Both the position numbers and the translations under genes were made by a program. This document shows positions 42,031 to 49,963 of a stretch of DNA of 59,928 nucleotides, one piece after another. The DNA is taken from NCBI GenBank assembly GCA_023400405.1, contig JAEXFD010000053.1, forward strand, positions 1-59,928, given 5' to 3'. The notes beneath the pieces are model-generated. The model did no database searches, was not told the DNA's origin, and worked only from the letters and a program-made list of their open reading frames with translations. The stretch is from Pseudomonadota bacterium. GTDB taxonomy: Bacteria; Pseudomonadota; Alphaproteobacteria; Sphingomonadales; Sphingomonadaceae. How positions within the stretch are numbered: position 1 is the first letter of the stretch; every line of letters begins with the position of its first letter.

Positions 42031-44187
42031 TCAGTGCAGCGTCGCCACTGCCCTGAGGGTCGCTCGCCGCCCCGTCGGCGCGGCCGACCGCTCGATCCGG
42101 AACCGCGCGATTTCCTCGCCCATCGCATTGAGTTCCTCGTTGAGCGTCCGCGACGCCGCCGAACTCTCCTCGACCATGGCGGCATTCTGCTGGGTGGCCT
42201 GATCGAGCGTGCTGACCGCCGCGGTGATCTCGCTGATCGTGCCGGCCTGGGCCTGGTTGTCCGCGGCCATCGTCTCCACGAGCGCGAACACGCTGCCGAC
42301 GCCTTCGTTGATCGAATCGAGCGCCTGATCGACTTGCTTCACCGCCGCGACCGCATCGCCGATATCGGCCTGGGTGACCGTGAGCTGCTCGCGCGCTGTC
42401 TTGGCCTGCTCCTCGGCGCGCATCGCCAGCGCCGAGACCAGGTCGGCGACGACTGCGAAGCCGCGCCCCGCCTCGCCCGCCCGGCCGGCCTCGACCGCGG
42501 CGTTCATCGCCAGCACCCGCGTCTGGAACGCGATCTTGTCGAGCCCCTCGATCACGCCGTCGATCGCCTGGGCGCTTTCCGAAACGCGGTTCATCGCGCT
42601 GCTCGCGTCCCCGGCGACGCTGCGGCCCTTCTCGACCGCGCCGATCGCGACATCGGCCTTGGCGACGGTATCCTTGGCGGCGCGCGCGCTGGCCTGCAGC
42701 CGCTGGTCCATGTTCACCAGCGCGGCCGATGTCTGCTCGATCGTCGCGGCGTTGCGTTCGGTGCGGCAGGCGAGGTCTTCCGAGGCGTTGGCGATCTCGC
42801 CCGCGCCGGTGCGCAGCTGGTGGGCGCGTTCGATCACCGATCCGACCAGGTCGCGCAGCTGGGCGAGCGCGGCGTTGAAGTCGCGGCGCAGCGGCGCGAA
42901 GGTGCCGCTCAGCTCCTTGTCGACCGAATGCGTGAGATCGCCGTCGGACAGCGCATTGAGGCCGGCGCCGATGCTCGACACGATCTCTTCGGCCTGGGCG
43001 TGCTTTTCCCGCTCCTGGGCGTCGCGCTCGTCGCGGGCGCGGCGCAGCTGCACGCGGAAGGCGCGGACGCTGCGCGAGACCTGGCCGAGCTCGTCGCCGC
43101 TCTCGGTCAACCCATCCTCCTCGTCGAGCCGCCCTTCGGCCATCGCGCACATGGTCGAATCGATCGCGCGCAGCGGCACGATGATGCCGCGGGCGATCCA
43201 CCAGACCGCACCGGCGACGAGCACGCCCGCCGCGACCAACGTCGCGATCATCGCGTAGAGCCAGAACTGCGCCTCGGCCTGCCCCGCCTGGGCGCGCGCC
43301 AGGATCTCGGCGGCGATCTGGTCCTCGATCTTCTTGAAATCGTCCACGCGCTGCGTCGCGGCGTCCCACCAGCGCTGGCGCTCGCCGCTCGGCAGGCTTC
43401 CCGCGGCCATCCCGCGATCGGCGACGACGCGGAGATGCTCGAGCGTCCGGCTCGCCTCGCTGGCCAGCGCCGCGGCAAGCGCCGCCTTGGCCGCCGGACT
43501 CGCATGGTCGCGCACTTCGCCGAGCTCCTCGTTCTCGAGGGCAATCAGCCCGGCGAACTGGCGATAGGTCTCGACCGTGAACTTGCCCGCGGCGAAGGCG
43601 CCGGCGCCCGCCGCGCGCTCGCGCCCGGCATATTCCTTGGCCTCGATCAGCTCGCGCAACGACTGCCGCTGCATGCCGTCGGCCTGATGGCCGCCATTGG
43701 CCAGCCGCTCGGTCACCTTGATCGCGGCGCCGACGATCGCCGAATAGCGCTTCGCCACCTCGGGCGCCGGGATCGCCAGTCCCGAGACCGCGCTGCGGAT
43801 GTTCGCCAGCTGTGCGAGCGCGGCATCGAGCGTCGCGGCCTGGGCGCGCGTATCCGCATCGAACGACGGCCGCTGGGCCGCCATCGCAACGGCGAGCGCG
43901 CGCTGCGCCGCATCGCTCTTGTCGCGCTGGTCGGGCAGCTCGGCGGCAAAGGCCTTGCCCTTGCTCGCGACGAAGGCGGCGGAGAGGCCGCGCTCGCGCT
44001 GGAACTGGTGGATCGCGTCGCCGATCCGCGAGGATAGCGCCGTGGTCTCGACCAGCCGCGCATCTTCGGTGCGGGTATCGTCGAGCTGGCGCACCGTGCC
44101 GAGCGCGAGGATGCCGGCGCCGAGGGCCGGAATCGCGGCGATCAGCGCCAGGCGATGCAATATGCTCAAGTCGCGAAACGATTTCAT
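42031..44187 (-). CDS. Methyl-accepting chemotaxis protein with NIT sensor domain
   Basis: A 718-aa transmembrane receptor. From ATG 44187: membrane helix 1 (about residues 12-32), a large all-helical periplasmic NIT-type (nitrate/nitrite-sensing fold) domain (40-300; QFQRERGLSAAFVASKGKAF is the family hallmark), membrane helix 2 (308-333), HAMP (334-390) and a cytoplasmic coiled-coil signalling domain. Its tip, IAFQTRVLAMNAAVEAGRAG, continues EAGRGFAVVADLVSALA, a slightly divergent form of the canonical hairpin. A frame open for another 181 codons upstream has no signal and was excluded. There are no other chemotaxis genes in the window. The ligand is unknown; the NIT fold alone does not prove nitrate sensing. 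Confidence 0.92.
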   Translation of the reverse strand: MKSFRDLSILHRLALIAAIPALGAGILALGTVRQLDDTRTEDARLVETTALSSRIGDAIHQFQRERGLSAAFVASKGKAFAAELPDQRDKSDAAQRALAVAMAAQRPSFDADTRAQAATLDAALAQLANIRSAVSGLAIPAPEVAKRYSAIVGAAIKVTERLANGGHQADGMQRQSLRELIEAKEYAGRERAAGAGAFAAGKFTVETYRQFAGLIALENEELGEVRDHASPAAKAALAAALASEASRTLEHLRVVADRGMAAGSLPSGERQRWWDAATQRVDDFKKIEDQIAAEILARAQAGQAEAQFWLYAMIATLVAAGVLVAGAVWWIARGIIVPLRAIDSTMCAMAEGRLDEEDGLTESGDELGQVSRSVRAFRVQLRRARDERDAQEREKHAQAEEIVSSIGAGLNALSDGDLTHSVDKELSGTFAPLRRDFNAALAQLRDLVGSVIERAHQLRTGAGEIANASEDLACRTERNAATIEQTSAALVNMDQRLQASARAAKDTVAKADVAIGAVEKGRSVAGDASSAMNRVSESAQAIDGVIEGLDKIAFQTRVLAMNAAVEAGRAGEAGRGFAVVADLVSALAMRAEEQAKTAREQLTVTQADIGDAVAAVKQVDQALDSINEGVGSVFALVETMAADNQAQAGTISEITAAVSTLDQATQQNAAMVEESSAASRTLNEELNAMGEEIARFRIERSAAPTGRRATLRAVATLH

Positions 44188-44285
44188 TCCCGCCGAGGCC
44201 CCCTGAAGCCAGTAGAAATACAGTCCACCCCCATATAGGCGGTGCCGGTATTCATGCGGGCCTGGCAGGTTGATTTTACGGGAAT

Positions 44286-45164
44286 CTACGCATCGCAAGA
44301 AGCTGCAAGCAGAGCGATCCGCATCGTACAGTAAAGCGACTGACCCGGCGCCACGAGCGCGATCCCGGGCTTTTCGCGCAGGTCGCCGTCGAAGCCGGCG
44401 GGATCGGCAAGGCCATGCCACGGCTCGATGCAGACGAACTGCGCCCCGGGCTTGGTCCAGATGCCGAGCATCGGCATCTCCGGAAAGTCGATCTCGAGCT
44501 GCGGCGTGCCCGGCGCGCCATAGCGGACCGATCGGCTGGCCAGCCGGTCCCAGATCAGCGCGTCGTTCGCGAACAGGCCGTCGTCCAGGGCAAGCACCTT
44601 TCCGTCGAGCGGCGATGGCCGGCGGTCCGGGGCGATCCCGCCCTGGCTGAGGTAACGCAGCCCCTCGGGCTCGTCCTCCGCGAAGACGATGCGGTGGTCG
44701 CCCCGCGCGGCGCCATAGGGCAGCGGCCACGCAAAGGCCGGGTGGAAGCCGAAGCTCGCCGGCATCTCGGCTTCGCCGCGATTGGTCGCGCGCACTCCGA
44801 TCGACAGCGCCGCGCCGTGAATCGCGAAGTCGACGTCGAGCGCGAAGGCGAAGGGATAGGCGGCGCGCGTTTCGGCATCGTCGGTCAGGCGGAAGGCCGC
44901 GCGATCCTCGGCCTGCGTCACCAGCTCGAAGGTGCGGCGCCGGGCGAAGCCGTGCTGCGGCATCGCATAGTCGCGGCCGTCATAGCGGTAACGATCGCCG
45001 TTGAGCTTGCCGACGATCGGAAACAGCAGCGGCGCACGGCCGCTCCAGTAAGCCGGATCGGCGTCGGTCATCAGCTCGCGTCCGGCTTCGTCGCGAAGCG
45101 AGGAAAGCTCGGCGCCGAGCGGGTTGATCGCGGCGCGCAGCCGCTCGGAGGCGATTTCGATCAT
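44286..45164 (-). CDS. Aldose 1-epimerase family protein
   Basis: A 292-aa cytoplasmic mutarotase-like protein. It starts IASERLRAAINPLGAELSSL and has PLLFPIVGKLNGDRYRYDG, the conserved His in YAMPQHGFARRRTF and the second His in ASFGFHPAFAWPLP. IWTKPGAQFVCIEPWHGLAD, with the Glu expected to act as base, follows. This is the LacX/YeaD-like branch rather than classical GalM, so the physiological sugar is uncertain. It lies 98 bp upstream of the chemoreceptor on the same strand. Confidence 0.88.
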   Translation of the reverse strand: MIEIASERLRAAINPLGAELSSLRDEAGRELMTDADPAYWSGRAPLLFPIVGKLNGDRYRYDGRDYAMPQHGFARRRTFELVTQAEDRAAFRLTDDAETRAAYPFAFALDVDFAIHGAALSIGVRATNRGEAEMPASFGFHPAFAWPLPYGAARGDHRIVFAEDEPEGLRYLSQGGIAPDRRPSPLDGKVLALDDGLFANDALIWDRLASRSVRYGAPGTPQLEIDFPEMPMLGIWTKPGAQFVCIEPWHGLADPAGFDGDLREKPGIALVAPGQSLYCTMRIALLAASCDA

Positions 45165-45207
45165 CCGCCCTGCCTAGCCGCGCGCCGCAACCCCGGCAAC
45201 GCGGAGC

Positions 45208-46155
45208 CTAGCCATAGATCGATCGGCTCAGCGCATCGCGCACCGCGTCGCGGCCTTCGACCAGGCGTGCCCGCTCGGCCTTGGTCAGGGCATCCCCCTC
45301 GGCCGCGATGGCCTGGCGACGCTTGCCGATCGCGTCGAACGCCGCCTTGTCCGCCCCATTGCGGAATCCGAAGAAGCCGCCGTCGTTGAACCAGGTGCGG
45401 CGCGCAAGCAGCGTGCAGAGCGTCTTCGAGGCATCGAGCATCGCCTGCTGGTTGGCGAGCAGCGGATCGCCGCGGGTGCCCGGCTGCGCGCCGGCCAGGG
45501 CCGCGATGCCCTGCTTGGCGTCATCGGGCAGGCTGGCGGCCGCGATCGCCCGCGCCAGCACGGCGTTTCGCGCGGCGCGCTTGTCGGCCTGGGACTGGGC
45601 GGTCGCCTTGATCGCGTCGATCGCGGCGCAATTCGCGATTGCGTGCGCGTCCTGGCTCAGCAGATAGGGGCTGTTGAGATTGCCGATCCCGAACTGGCCC
45701 AGCGCGGCGGCGAACTCGCGCTGTTCGGCGGCTTCGGCCTGGACCTTTTCCGCATAGAGGCGCGAGATCGGTCCGCGGCCGGCGATGCCGGCGGGAAGCT
45801 GGGGCGCGCCGTCCGGCGCGAATTCGATTTCGGCGAAGCTGCTCGCATCGGCGCGCGCGCCGGTCTGATATTGGCCGTGCGCGATCAGGCCGGCGCCCAG
45901 GCCGGCTGCGACCAGGAGCACCAGCGAGCCCAGGATCCAGACGATCGGCGCCCGCCGCACCGAGACGAGGAGCGCGACGAGCCACAAGCCCAGGCCGAGC
46001 GCCGCGCCGCCGACGAGCAGGTGCGCGAGCGGTTGCTGCGCGATCAAATGGGGCCCGATCAGAGCCGCGAGCATCAGCAGCGCGGCGCCCGCGAGCGTCG
46101 CGATCAACGGATGGCCCTGCGGCGACGGCAGCGTCGAATCCGGCATATCGTCCAT
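45208..46155 (-). CDS. Hypothetical membrane protein, 315 aa
   Basis: Unrecognised protein with three N-terminal membrane helices (LIATLAGAALLMLAALIGPH, LLVGGAALGLGLWLVALLVS, IVWILGSLVLLVAAGLGAGL). A roughly 200-residue, mostly helical, Ala-rich domain follows, probably periplasmic, with GRGPISRLYAEKVQAEAAEQ, two-Cys spacing (ANCAAID, KTLCTLL) and a charged end (KAERARLVEGRDAVRDALSR). The start ATG 46155 is preceded by GGGGGATC; an in-frame upstream start would overlap the divergent region. It sits 43 bp upstream of the epimerase and diverges from rarD. Function unknown. Confidence 0.7.
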   Translation of the reverse strand: MDDMPDSTLPSPQGHPLIATLAGAALLMLAALIGPHLIAQQPLAHLLVGGAALGLGLWLVALLVSVRRAPIVWILGSLVLLVAAGLGAGLIAHGQYQTGARADASSFAEIEFAPDGAPQLPAGIAGRGPISRLYAEKVQAEAAEQREFAAALGQFGIGNLNSPYLLSQDAHAIANCAAIDAIKATAQSQADKRAARNAVLARAIAAASLPDDAKQGIAALAGAQPGTRGDPLLANQQAMLDASKTLCTLLARRTWFNDGGFFGFRNGADKAAFDAIGKRRQAIAAEGDALTKAERARLVEGRDAVRDALSRSIYG

Positions 46156-46277
46156 GTGAGATCCCCCTCGGCCCCACCCTAGCGCCGCGAGATCGCCGGG
46201 CAACCATGATTGCAGCTTGGCCGCGCCCAAGGCGAGCCTGCTTGCACCCGATCGCGCGATCGGCGCATGGACGCGCC

Positions 46278-47171
46278 ATGTCCGCGCGCCACCATCCCGA
46301 TCCCCAGGGCCTTCTCCTTGCCGTCGGCGCCTATGTGATCTGGGGCGTGCTGCCCGTCTACTTCCACCTTCTCGCCGAAGTCCCTTCGCTCCAGTTGCTC
46401 GCGCATCGAGTCGTCTGGTCAGTGCTGCTGCTGGTTCCCCTGGTCGCGCTGCTCGGACGGGCGGGCGCGATCCGGCAGGCGGCGCGGGGACGCACCCTGC
46501 TGCTGCTCGCGGCGAGCGCCACGCTGATCGCGCTGAACTGGCTGGTCTATATCTGGGCCGTCCAGCACGGCCATGTCCTCGAGGCGAGCCTCGGCTATTT
46601 CATCAATCCCTTGGTCAATGTCGCACTCGGCGTGCTGCTGCTCGGCGAGCGACTCCGCCGCTTCCAGGCGCTCGCGATCGTCATCGCGGCGAGCGGCGTG
46701 CTTGTCATGACGGTCGAGGGCGGCGGCTCGATCGTCATCTCCATTGCGCTCGCCGTCACCTTCGGGGTCTACGGCCTGCTCCGCAAGATCGCCGCGATCG
46801 ATTCGCTCGGCGGACTGACCGTGGAGACGCTCCTGCTCGCGCCGCTCGCCGCGGGCTGGCTCGGCTACAGCGCCGCGCAGGGCGAAAGCGGGTTCGGCCA
46901 CTCGACCGGGCACGACCTGATGCTCCTCGCCGCCGGCGTGGTGACGGCGACGCCGTTGCTGATGTTCGCCGCCGCGGCGCGCCGCCTGCCGCTGTCGATG
47001 ATGGGGCTGCTTCAATATATTGCGCCGACCCTGCAGTTCCTTCTTGCGCTGGCGTTCGGCGAACCGCTGCGGACCGTCCACCTGATCGCTTTCCCGCTGA
47101 TCTGGGGCGGCTGCGCGCTCTATGCGTGGGACAGCATCCGCGCGACGCGGATCATTCAACCAAAGGGTTGA
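46278..47171 (+). CDS. rarD: EamA-family transporter RarD
   Basis: A 297-aa inner-membrane permease of the drug/metabolite (DMT) superfamily. The N-terminus QGLLLAVGAYVIWGVLPVYF is the RarD hallmark; about ten helices follow, with LIALNWLVYIWAVQHGHVLE, ASLGYFINPLVNVALGVLLL and PLSMMGLLQYIAPTLQFLLA. ATG 46278 is chosen because 24 upstream in-frame codons are Arg/Pro-rich and not membrane-like. RarD is named for a chloramphenicol-sensitivity phenotype; its true substrate is unknown. Its last codons contain one of two ArsR-type operators, so this 3' end doubles as a promoter region for the next gene. Confidence 0.92.
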   Translation: MSARHHPDPQGLLLAVGAYVIWGVLPVYFHLLAEVPSLQLLAHRVVWSVLLLVPLVALLGRAGAIRQAARGRTLLLLAASATLIALNWLVYIWAVQHGHVLEASLGYFINPLVNVALGVLLLGERLRRFQALAIVIAASGVLVMTVEGGGSIVISIALAVTFGVYGLLRKIAAIDSLGGLTVETLLLAPLAAGWLGYSAAQGESGFGHSTGHDLMLLAAGVVTATPLLMFAAAARRLPLSMMGLLQYIAPTLQFLLALAFGEPLRTVHLIAFPLIWGGCALYAWDSIRATRIIQPKG

Positions 47172-47173
47172 AT
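47154..47173. promoter_or_regulatory. ArsR-type operator 1 (within the rarD 3' end)
   Basis: ATTCAACC, AAAG, GGTTGAAT: a perfect 8-bp inverted repeat with a 4-base spacer covering the rarD stop codon. It shares AACC-N4-GGTTGAA with operator 2, whose centre is exactly 40 bp away, about four helical turns. Confidence 0.72.
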
Positions 47174-47191
47174 ATTGGCCGCTCGAGTCGC

Positions 47192-47539
47192 ATGTTAAAC
47201 CATATGGTTGAACAACGACTCGACGCGACCTTCCACGCCCTGGCCGATCCCACGCGCCGCGGGATGCTCGCCCAGCTTGCCCGTGGCGAACAATCGATCG
47301 GCGCCCTGGCCCAGCCCTTTGCGATGAGCTTCGCCGGGGCGGCCAAGCATGTGAAGGTGCTGGAAAGCGCGGGGCTGGTGGCGCGGCGCAAGGTCGGCCG
47401 CCAGCATCTCTGCGCGCTCAAGCCCGGCCCGCTGGGCGAAGCCGACCAATGGCTGCGGCAATGGGAGCGGTTCTGGAACGCCCGGCTCGATGCGCTCGAG
47501 GCGCTGATTGCCGCCGAACCGTCGGAGGCGCCCGAATGA
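47192..47539 (+). CDS. ArsR-family winged-helix regulator of SRPBCC genes
   Basis: A 115-aa repressor with FHALADPTRRGMLAQLARGE, IGALAQPFAMSFAGAAKHVK, VLESAGLVARRKVGRQHL and LKPGPLGEADQWLRQWERFW. There is no metal-binding ELCVCDL motif, so it belongs to the SdpR/non-metal branch that pairs with AHSA1/SRPBCC proteins. Two ATGs are possible (47192 and 47204); neither has a good ribosome site, and operator 2 covers the start region. Its stop overlaps the next start as ATGA. Two matching inverted repeats make autorepression very likely. Confidence 0.87.
   Translation: MLNHMVEQRLDATFHALADPTRRGMLAQLARGEQSIGALAQPFAMSFAGAAKHVKVLESAGLVARRKVGRQHLCALKPGPLGEADQWLRQWERFWNARLDALEALIAAEPSEAPE
47195..47212. 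promoter_or_regulatory. ArsR-type operator 2 (over the arsR start)
   Basis: TTAAACC, ATAT, GGTTGAA: an inverted repeat matching operator 1 and containing the perfect core AACCATATGGTT. It overlaps the start codon region, so bound repressor would block initiation of transcription or early elongation. Confidence 0.7.
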
Positions 47540-47991
47540 GCGGCCCGATCCTCTCGATCACCCGCGAATTCGCCGCCTCGCCGGAGCGGGTGTTCGACGC
47601 CTGGCTCGATCCGGCCGATGCGTGCCGGTTCCTCTTCGTCACCCCCGATGGCGAGATCGTGGCGTGCGAGATCGATCCGCGCGTCGGCGGAACCGGCCGG
47701 ATCGTCGAGCGGCGCGATCAGGGAGAGGTGCACCACCGGCTGCGCTTCGAAGCGATCGAGCGCCCGCACCGCCTGGTGTTCCGCTTCGCCGCCGGCGCGG
47801 CCGATGCCGATAGCTGGACTCGCGTCGCGATCGCCATCGTGCCGAGCGGGGCCGGCTGCACGCTGACGCTGACCCATGAAATGGACCCCGATTGGGCCGC
47901 CTATGAAGCCCAGACCCGCAAGGGCTGGACGATGATCCTCGCAAGCCTGGCTCGCATCCTGGAGAACCGCCATGAATGTCCTGTCCGCTGA
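47536..47991 (+). CDS. SRPBCC (AHSA1-like) domain protein
   Basis: A 151-aa helix-grip lipid/ligand-binding fold protein: SITREFAASPERVFDAWLDP, CEIDPRVGGTGRIVERRDQG, LRFEAIERPHRLVFRF, then GWTMILASLARILENR as the long C-terminal helix. It is the second gene of an ArsR-SRPBCC-SRPBCC operon, overlapping its neighbours on both sides (4 bp and 20 bp). Such proteins bind small hydrophobic molecules or act with the ArsR regulator; no ligand is known. Confidence 0.85.
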   Translation: MSGPILSITREFAASPERVFDAWLDPADACRFLFVTPDGEIVACEIDPRVGGTGRIVERRDQGEVHHRLRFEAIERPHRLVFRFAAGAADADSWTRVAIAIVPSGAGCTLTLTHEMDPDWAAYEAQTRKGWTMILASLARILENRHECPVR

Positions 47992-48505
47992 CACGATCAC
48001 GCCGCAGATGCTGCGTTTCGAGCGCGAGCTCGCCGCGCCGATCGACACGGTCTGGCGCTACCTGATCGACCCGGAGCTGCGCGCGCGCTGGCTGATGGGC
48101 GGGCCTACCGAACCGCGCCTGGGCGGTGGCCTGGGCTTCACCTTTGCGCACCAGGATCTTTCGGACGGGCCCGTGCCGACGCCGGAGCGCTTCGCCGACC
48201 ATCACGGCAAGGCCTGGGCCGAGACGATCACGGCGATCGAGCCGCCACGCCTGCTCGCCTTCACCTGGTCGAACGGCGATGCCGGCAGCGTGACGATCGA
48301 ACTCACCGAGGCGGCGGCGGGCCGAACGCAGCTGGTCCTCACCCATTCGGGGCTGCGCGGCGCGCCGGACGCGCGCAACTTCGGCGGCGGCTGGGCCGCG
48401 CATCTCGAAGTGCTGGCGCGCCGGCTGGCGGGACGGGCGGTCCCAGATTTCTGGGCGATCCATGCCGAAACCGAGGGGCGTGCCGCGGCGGCGGTCGGGC
48501 TCTGA
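47972..48505 (+). CDS. SRPBCC (AHSA1-like) domain protein
   Basis: A 177-aa second helix-grip protein: MLRFERELAAPIDTVWRYLI, DPELRARWLMGGPTEPRLGG, AETITAIEPPRLLAFTWS and ELTEAAAGRTQLVLTHSGLR, with the C-terminal helix FGGGWAAHLEVLARRL. It starts 20 bp inside the preceding gene, a tight overlap that implies coupled translation. The pair may form a heterodimer or serve two related ligands. It ends 4 bp before the convergent crotonase gene, leaving no room for a separate terminator. Confidence 0.85.
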   Translation: MNVLSADTITPQMLRFERELAAPIDTVWRYLIDPELRARWLMGGPTEPRLGGGLGFTFAHQDLSDGPVPTPERFADHHGKAWAETITAIEPPRLLAFTWSNGDAGSVTIELTEAAAGRTQLVLTHSGLRGAPDARNFGGGWAAHLEVLARRLAGRAVPDFWAIHAETEGRAAAAVGL

Positions 48506-48509
48506 CCGC

Positions 48510-49286
48510 TCAGTCCGTGAAGACGGGGGCCCGGCCGGCAAGATTGGCTGCCACCGCCTCGATCTGATTGGGCGTGCGCAGCAGCCGCGCCTGCGCGTCG
48601 CTCTCGGCGGCAAGGATCGCGGCGGCGTCGCCCTCGAGGCCCGCCAGCCGCTTGGCGGCGCGCACCGCCTGCGGATGGCGCGCCGCGATCTCGCGCGCCA
48701 GCGCCAGCGCCTCGGCATGGGGATCCTCGGCGAGGCGCGTGACGAAGCCGAGTTGCTGGCCCGCCACGGCGTCGAACTCGCGCGCGGTATAGGCAAGTTC
48801 GCGCAGCGCATCGTCGCGCACCAGCCCGCGCCAGAGGGCGAAGCCCGCCATGTCGGGCACGATGCCCCATTTGAGCTCCATCACCGCGAGGCGTGCATCC
48901 GGCCGTGAGATCCGGACGTCGGCCCCGCTCGCGATCTGGAGGCCGCCGCCGAGCGCGACGCCGTGGATCGCCGCGATCACCGGCACCGCCAGCGCCCGCC
49001 AGCCCCAGGCGACCTGCTGGAAATCATTCGCGATGCCGTGGGTGCGCCTGGCCAGGTCGATGCCCGATCCCGCACTCGCCATGCTCGCCATGTCGAGCCC
49101 GGCGCAAAAGCCCCGCCCCTCGCCCGAAAGCACCACCGCCCGCAGCCCGGCGGTTTGCTCGAGCGTCGCGATCGCGTCGATCAGCGCCGCGAACATCGCC
49201 GGATCGAGCGCATTGAGCTTGTCCGCCCGCGCCAGCCGCACATCGGCGACGCCGCCCTCGATCGCGATCGTCACGCGCTCGGTCAT
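48510..49286 (-). CDS. Crotonase-family protein with one catalytic Glu replaced by Gln
   Basis: A 258-aa enoyl-CoA hydratase/isomerase-fold protein. It has LARADKLNALDPAMFAALID, the oxyanion-hole GEGRGFCAGLDMASMA and IAAIHGVALGGGLQIASGAD. By alignment to rat crotonase, Gln117 replaces Glu144 while Glu137 (VMELKWG) matches Glu164. A classical hydratase needs both Glu residues, so this is more likely an isomerase, thioesterase-like or otherwise specialised member. No other fatty-acid oxidation genes are adjacent. It is convergent with the SRPBCC operon and lies upstream of nothing on its strand, ending 4 bp from that operon. Confidence 0.87.
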   Translation of the reverse strand: MTERVTIAIEGGVADVRLARADKLNALDPAMFAALIDAIATLEQTAGLRAVVLSGEGRGFCAGLDMASMASAGSGIDLARRTHGIANDFQQVAWGWRALAVPVIAAIHGVALGGGLQIASGADVRISRPDARLAVMELKWGIVPDMAGFALWRGLVRDDALRELAYTAREFDAVAGQQLGFVTRLAEDPHAEALALAREIAARHPQAVRAAKRLAGLEGDAAAILAAESDAQARLLRTPNQIEAVAANLAGRAPVFTD

Positions 49287-49316
49287 TTCGCATCCTCCCG
49301 TTCGCCGCGCCCGGGG

Positions 49317-49943
49317 TCAGGCGCGCGCCAGACGATAGCCTCGTCCGCGATCGGTGTGGAGCATCGGCGCGGAAAAGTCGCGGTCGAGCTTCGCGCGCAG
49401 CCGCGAGACATGGACATCGACGACATTGGTGCCCGGATCGAAGGAAAGGCCCCAGACGATGGCGAGCAGCTCGGCCCGCCCGATCGTCTGCCCCGCATGC
49501 CGCGCCAAATGAAGCAGCAGCTCATATTCGCGCGGCAGCAGGGCGAGCGGCTTGCCGGCGCGCGTCACGCGCCGCTCGATCGGATCGATCCGCAAGGCGC
49601 CGACTTCGATCATGCCGTTTCGGCGCAACCGCGCCGCCAGCCGCGCGGCGATCTCGTCCGCGCTCGCCCGGTGCGACACGGCATCGTCGGCCCCGGCATC
49701 GAGCGCGCGGGCGACGCTGGCACCGGCCGGCAGGACGAGCATCAGCGGCCCGCGCCAGCCCTGTGCGCGGATGCGGGGCACGCCCGTCGCATCCGCGCCG
49801 AACAGGGCCGCCTCCGCGGCGACTCCCTTCCCGAACGGCACCAGGTCCATCCCGCGCGCCGCCAGCGCCTCGGCAAGGCGGGGAATCTCCACGGTATGCG
49901 CGATCTTTGCGGCCACGCCGCAGGCTAACCGCGCTCGCTCCAT
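49317..49943 (-). CDS. Response-regulator-like protein: degenerate receiver plus OmpR-type winged helix
   Basis: A 208-aa protein. The C-terminal 98 residues are a clear OmpR/PhoB DNA-binding domain: VTRAGKPLALLPREYELLLH, TIGRAELLAIVWGLSFDPGT, NVVDVHVSRLRAKLDR, TDRGRGYRLARA. The N-terminal 110 residues keep only the end of a receiver fold (ARALDAGADDAVSHRASADE); the acidic pocket and phospho-Asp are not recognisable, so it is an atypical, probably phosphorylation-independent regulator. Start ATG 49943 with GGAGG 14 nt upstream. It is the last gene of a leftward run with the cupin-like, HEAT-like and small-peptide genes (20-bp gap), and there is no sensor kinase in the window. Confidence 0.82.
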   Translation of the reverse strand: MERARLACGVAAKIAHTVEIPRLAEALAARGMDLVPFGKGVAAEAALFGADATGVPRIRAQGWRGPLMLVLPAGASVARALDAGADDAVSHRASADEIAARLAARLRRNGMIEVGALRIDPIERRVTRAGKPLALLPREYELLLHLARHAGQTIGRAELLAIVWGLSFDPGTNVVDVHVSRLRAKLDRDFSAPMLHTDRGRGYRLARA

Positions 49944-49963
49944 TTCGGGCTCAAACGCCTCCG

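Noticed and set aside
42031..44730. Chemoreceptor start far upstream, giving 899 aa
   Set aside because: The extra 181 codons overlap the epimerase gene antisense and lack a membrane segment; ATG 44187 precedes the first transmembrane helix directly.
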